This document shows, in pieces, positions 63,765 to 64,000 of a DNA stretch of 64,000 nucleotides. The stretch is from contig JAXQJY010000028.1 of the NCBI GenBank assembly GCA_037042185.1, forward strand, positions 1,736,001 to 1,800,000. Direction: 5' to 3'. Each line of letters opens with the position of its first letter. Positions within the stretch are counted from its first letter, which is position 1. Under the pieces are notes generated by a model. It was not told the origin of the DNA. It saw only the letters and a list, made by a program, of their open reading frames with translations, and did no database searches. The position numbers and the translations under genes were made by a program. The DNA comes from Sordariomycetes sp. S80-01Y. Lineage: Eukaryota > Ascomycota > Sordariomycetes.

Positions 63765-64000
63765 TTAGAACTGATCTGTTCCCGAGTCAGCATTAACAAA
63801 ACACATATGCATGTGCGACGACGATGCTTACCCAAAGTCAAGCTCATGCTCACATCTGTGCTCTCCACCATCTTTGTGAATTCCTCGAAGCTGATCTTGC
63901 CATCCTTGTCTAGGTCTGCCTCCATGATGGTCTTGTCAACAATCTGCTGCAGCTGCTGGTCCTTCAAATTGCTGCCAACCATCATCTTGAGCACGATGAA
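63765..64000 (-). CDS. CNB1: Calcineurin regulatory subunit B, C-terminal part (gene continues past window)
   Basis: Two exons are visible on the minus strand: 63832-64000, which runs off the window edge, and a terminal exon 63765-63775 of only 11 nt. The visible protein reads [20 protein letters not shown] and continues with [20 protein letters not shown], the fourth EF-hand with a complete 12-residue loop DADLDKDG-type ligand set (D, D, D, K, E pattern). It then reads [16 protein letters not shown] and, after splicing, DQF-stop. These are the hallmarks of calcineurin B, the Ca2+-binding partner of the CNA phosphatase in stress and virulence signalling. The usual N-terminal myristoylation site lies outside the window. 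The 56-bp intron has a GTAAGC donor and CAG acceptor. Confidence 0.93.

Overview
The window is nuclear DNA from a filamentous ascomycete (Pezizomycotina, most likely a Sordariomycete). The evidence is the many short introns of about 46 to 58 bp with GTRNGT donors and CTRAC-like branch points, GC-rich coding sequence, and proteins such as a CDC12/AspC septin, an LCCL-domain membrane protein, a questin-oxidase-like enzyme and fungal RRP36, POP8 and SPT4. I cannot fix the genus from sequence alone. Twenty-six protein-coding genes are supported, two of them cut by the window ends. No transposon, virus-like element, CRISPR array, rRNA or convincing tRNA gene was seen.

Layout. 0-24 kb: a gamma-tubulin complex component (partial), a degenerate alpha/beta hydrolase, an LCCL membrane protein, the QTRT2 subunit of the queuine tRNA transglycosylase, a secreted alkaline phosphatase, a CutC-family protein, a SET/NAP histone chaperone, a questin-oxidase-like enzyme, PWP2, septin CDC12 and a mitochondrial dehydrogenase kinase. 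24-30 kb: a USP7/UBP15 ubiquitin protease behind a long leader. 30-34 kb is almost gene-free and ends in a small basic-tailed protein gene. 35-51 kb is gene-dense: YJU2, KIN17, SPT4, POP8, PP5 phosphatase, ESS2, COQ8, RRP36, an FCP1/NIF-like protein, translation elongation factor 1B-gamma and mitochondrial ribosomal protein uS9m. 51-57.7 kb is gene-free and leads to an unrecognised, probably regulatory, S/Q-rich protein. 59-63.7 kb is gene-free again, and calcineurin B enters at the right edge.

The genes do not form a pathway cluster. Most are arranged as divergent pairs sharing short promoters (YJU2/KIN17, SPT4/POP8, PWP2/CDC12, eEF1B-gamma/uS9m), alternating with convergent pairs. RNA-related functions are over-represented (PWP2, RRP36, YJU2, ESS2, KIN17, SPT4, POP8, QTRT2).

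The best non-coding find is a box C/D snoRNA inside the second intron of the eEF1B-gamma gene. Its D' guide is a 13-nt match to the conserved 25S rRNA ACAGGGATAACTG segment. The position-5 rule puts the methylation on the nucleotide modified by yeast snR38, and snR38 also lies in the intron of the yeast eEF1B-gamma gene TEF4. The guide, target and host gene therefore all appear conserved.

Exon boundaries given below were read by eye from splice signals, reading frame and family conservation. Each full spliced model was checked to be a multiple of three.
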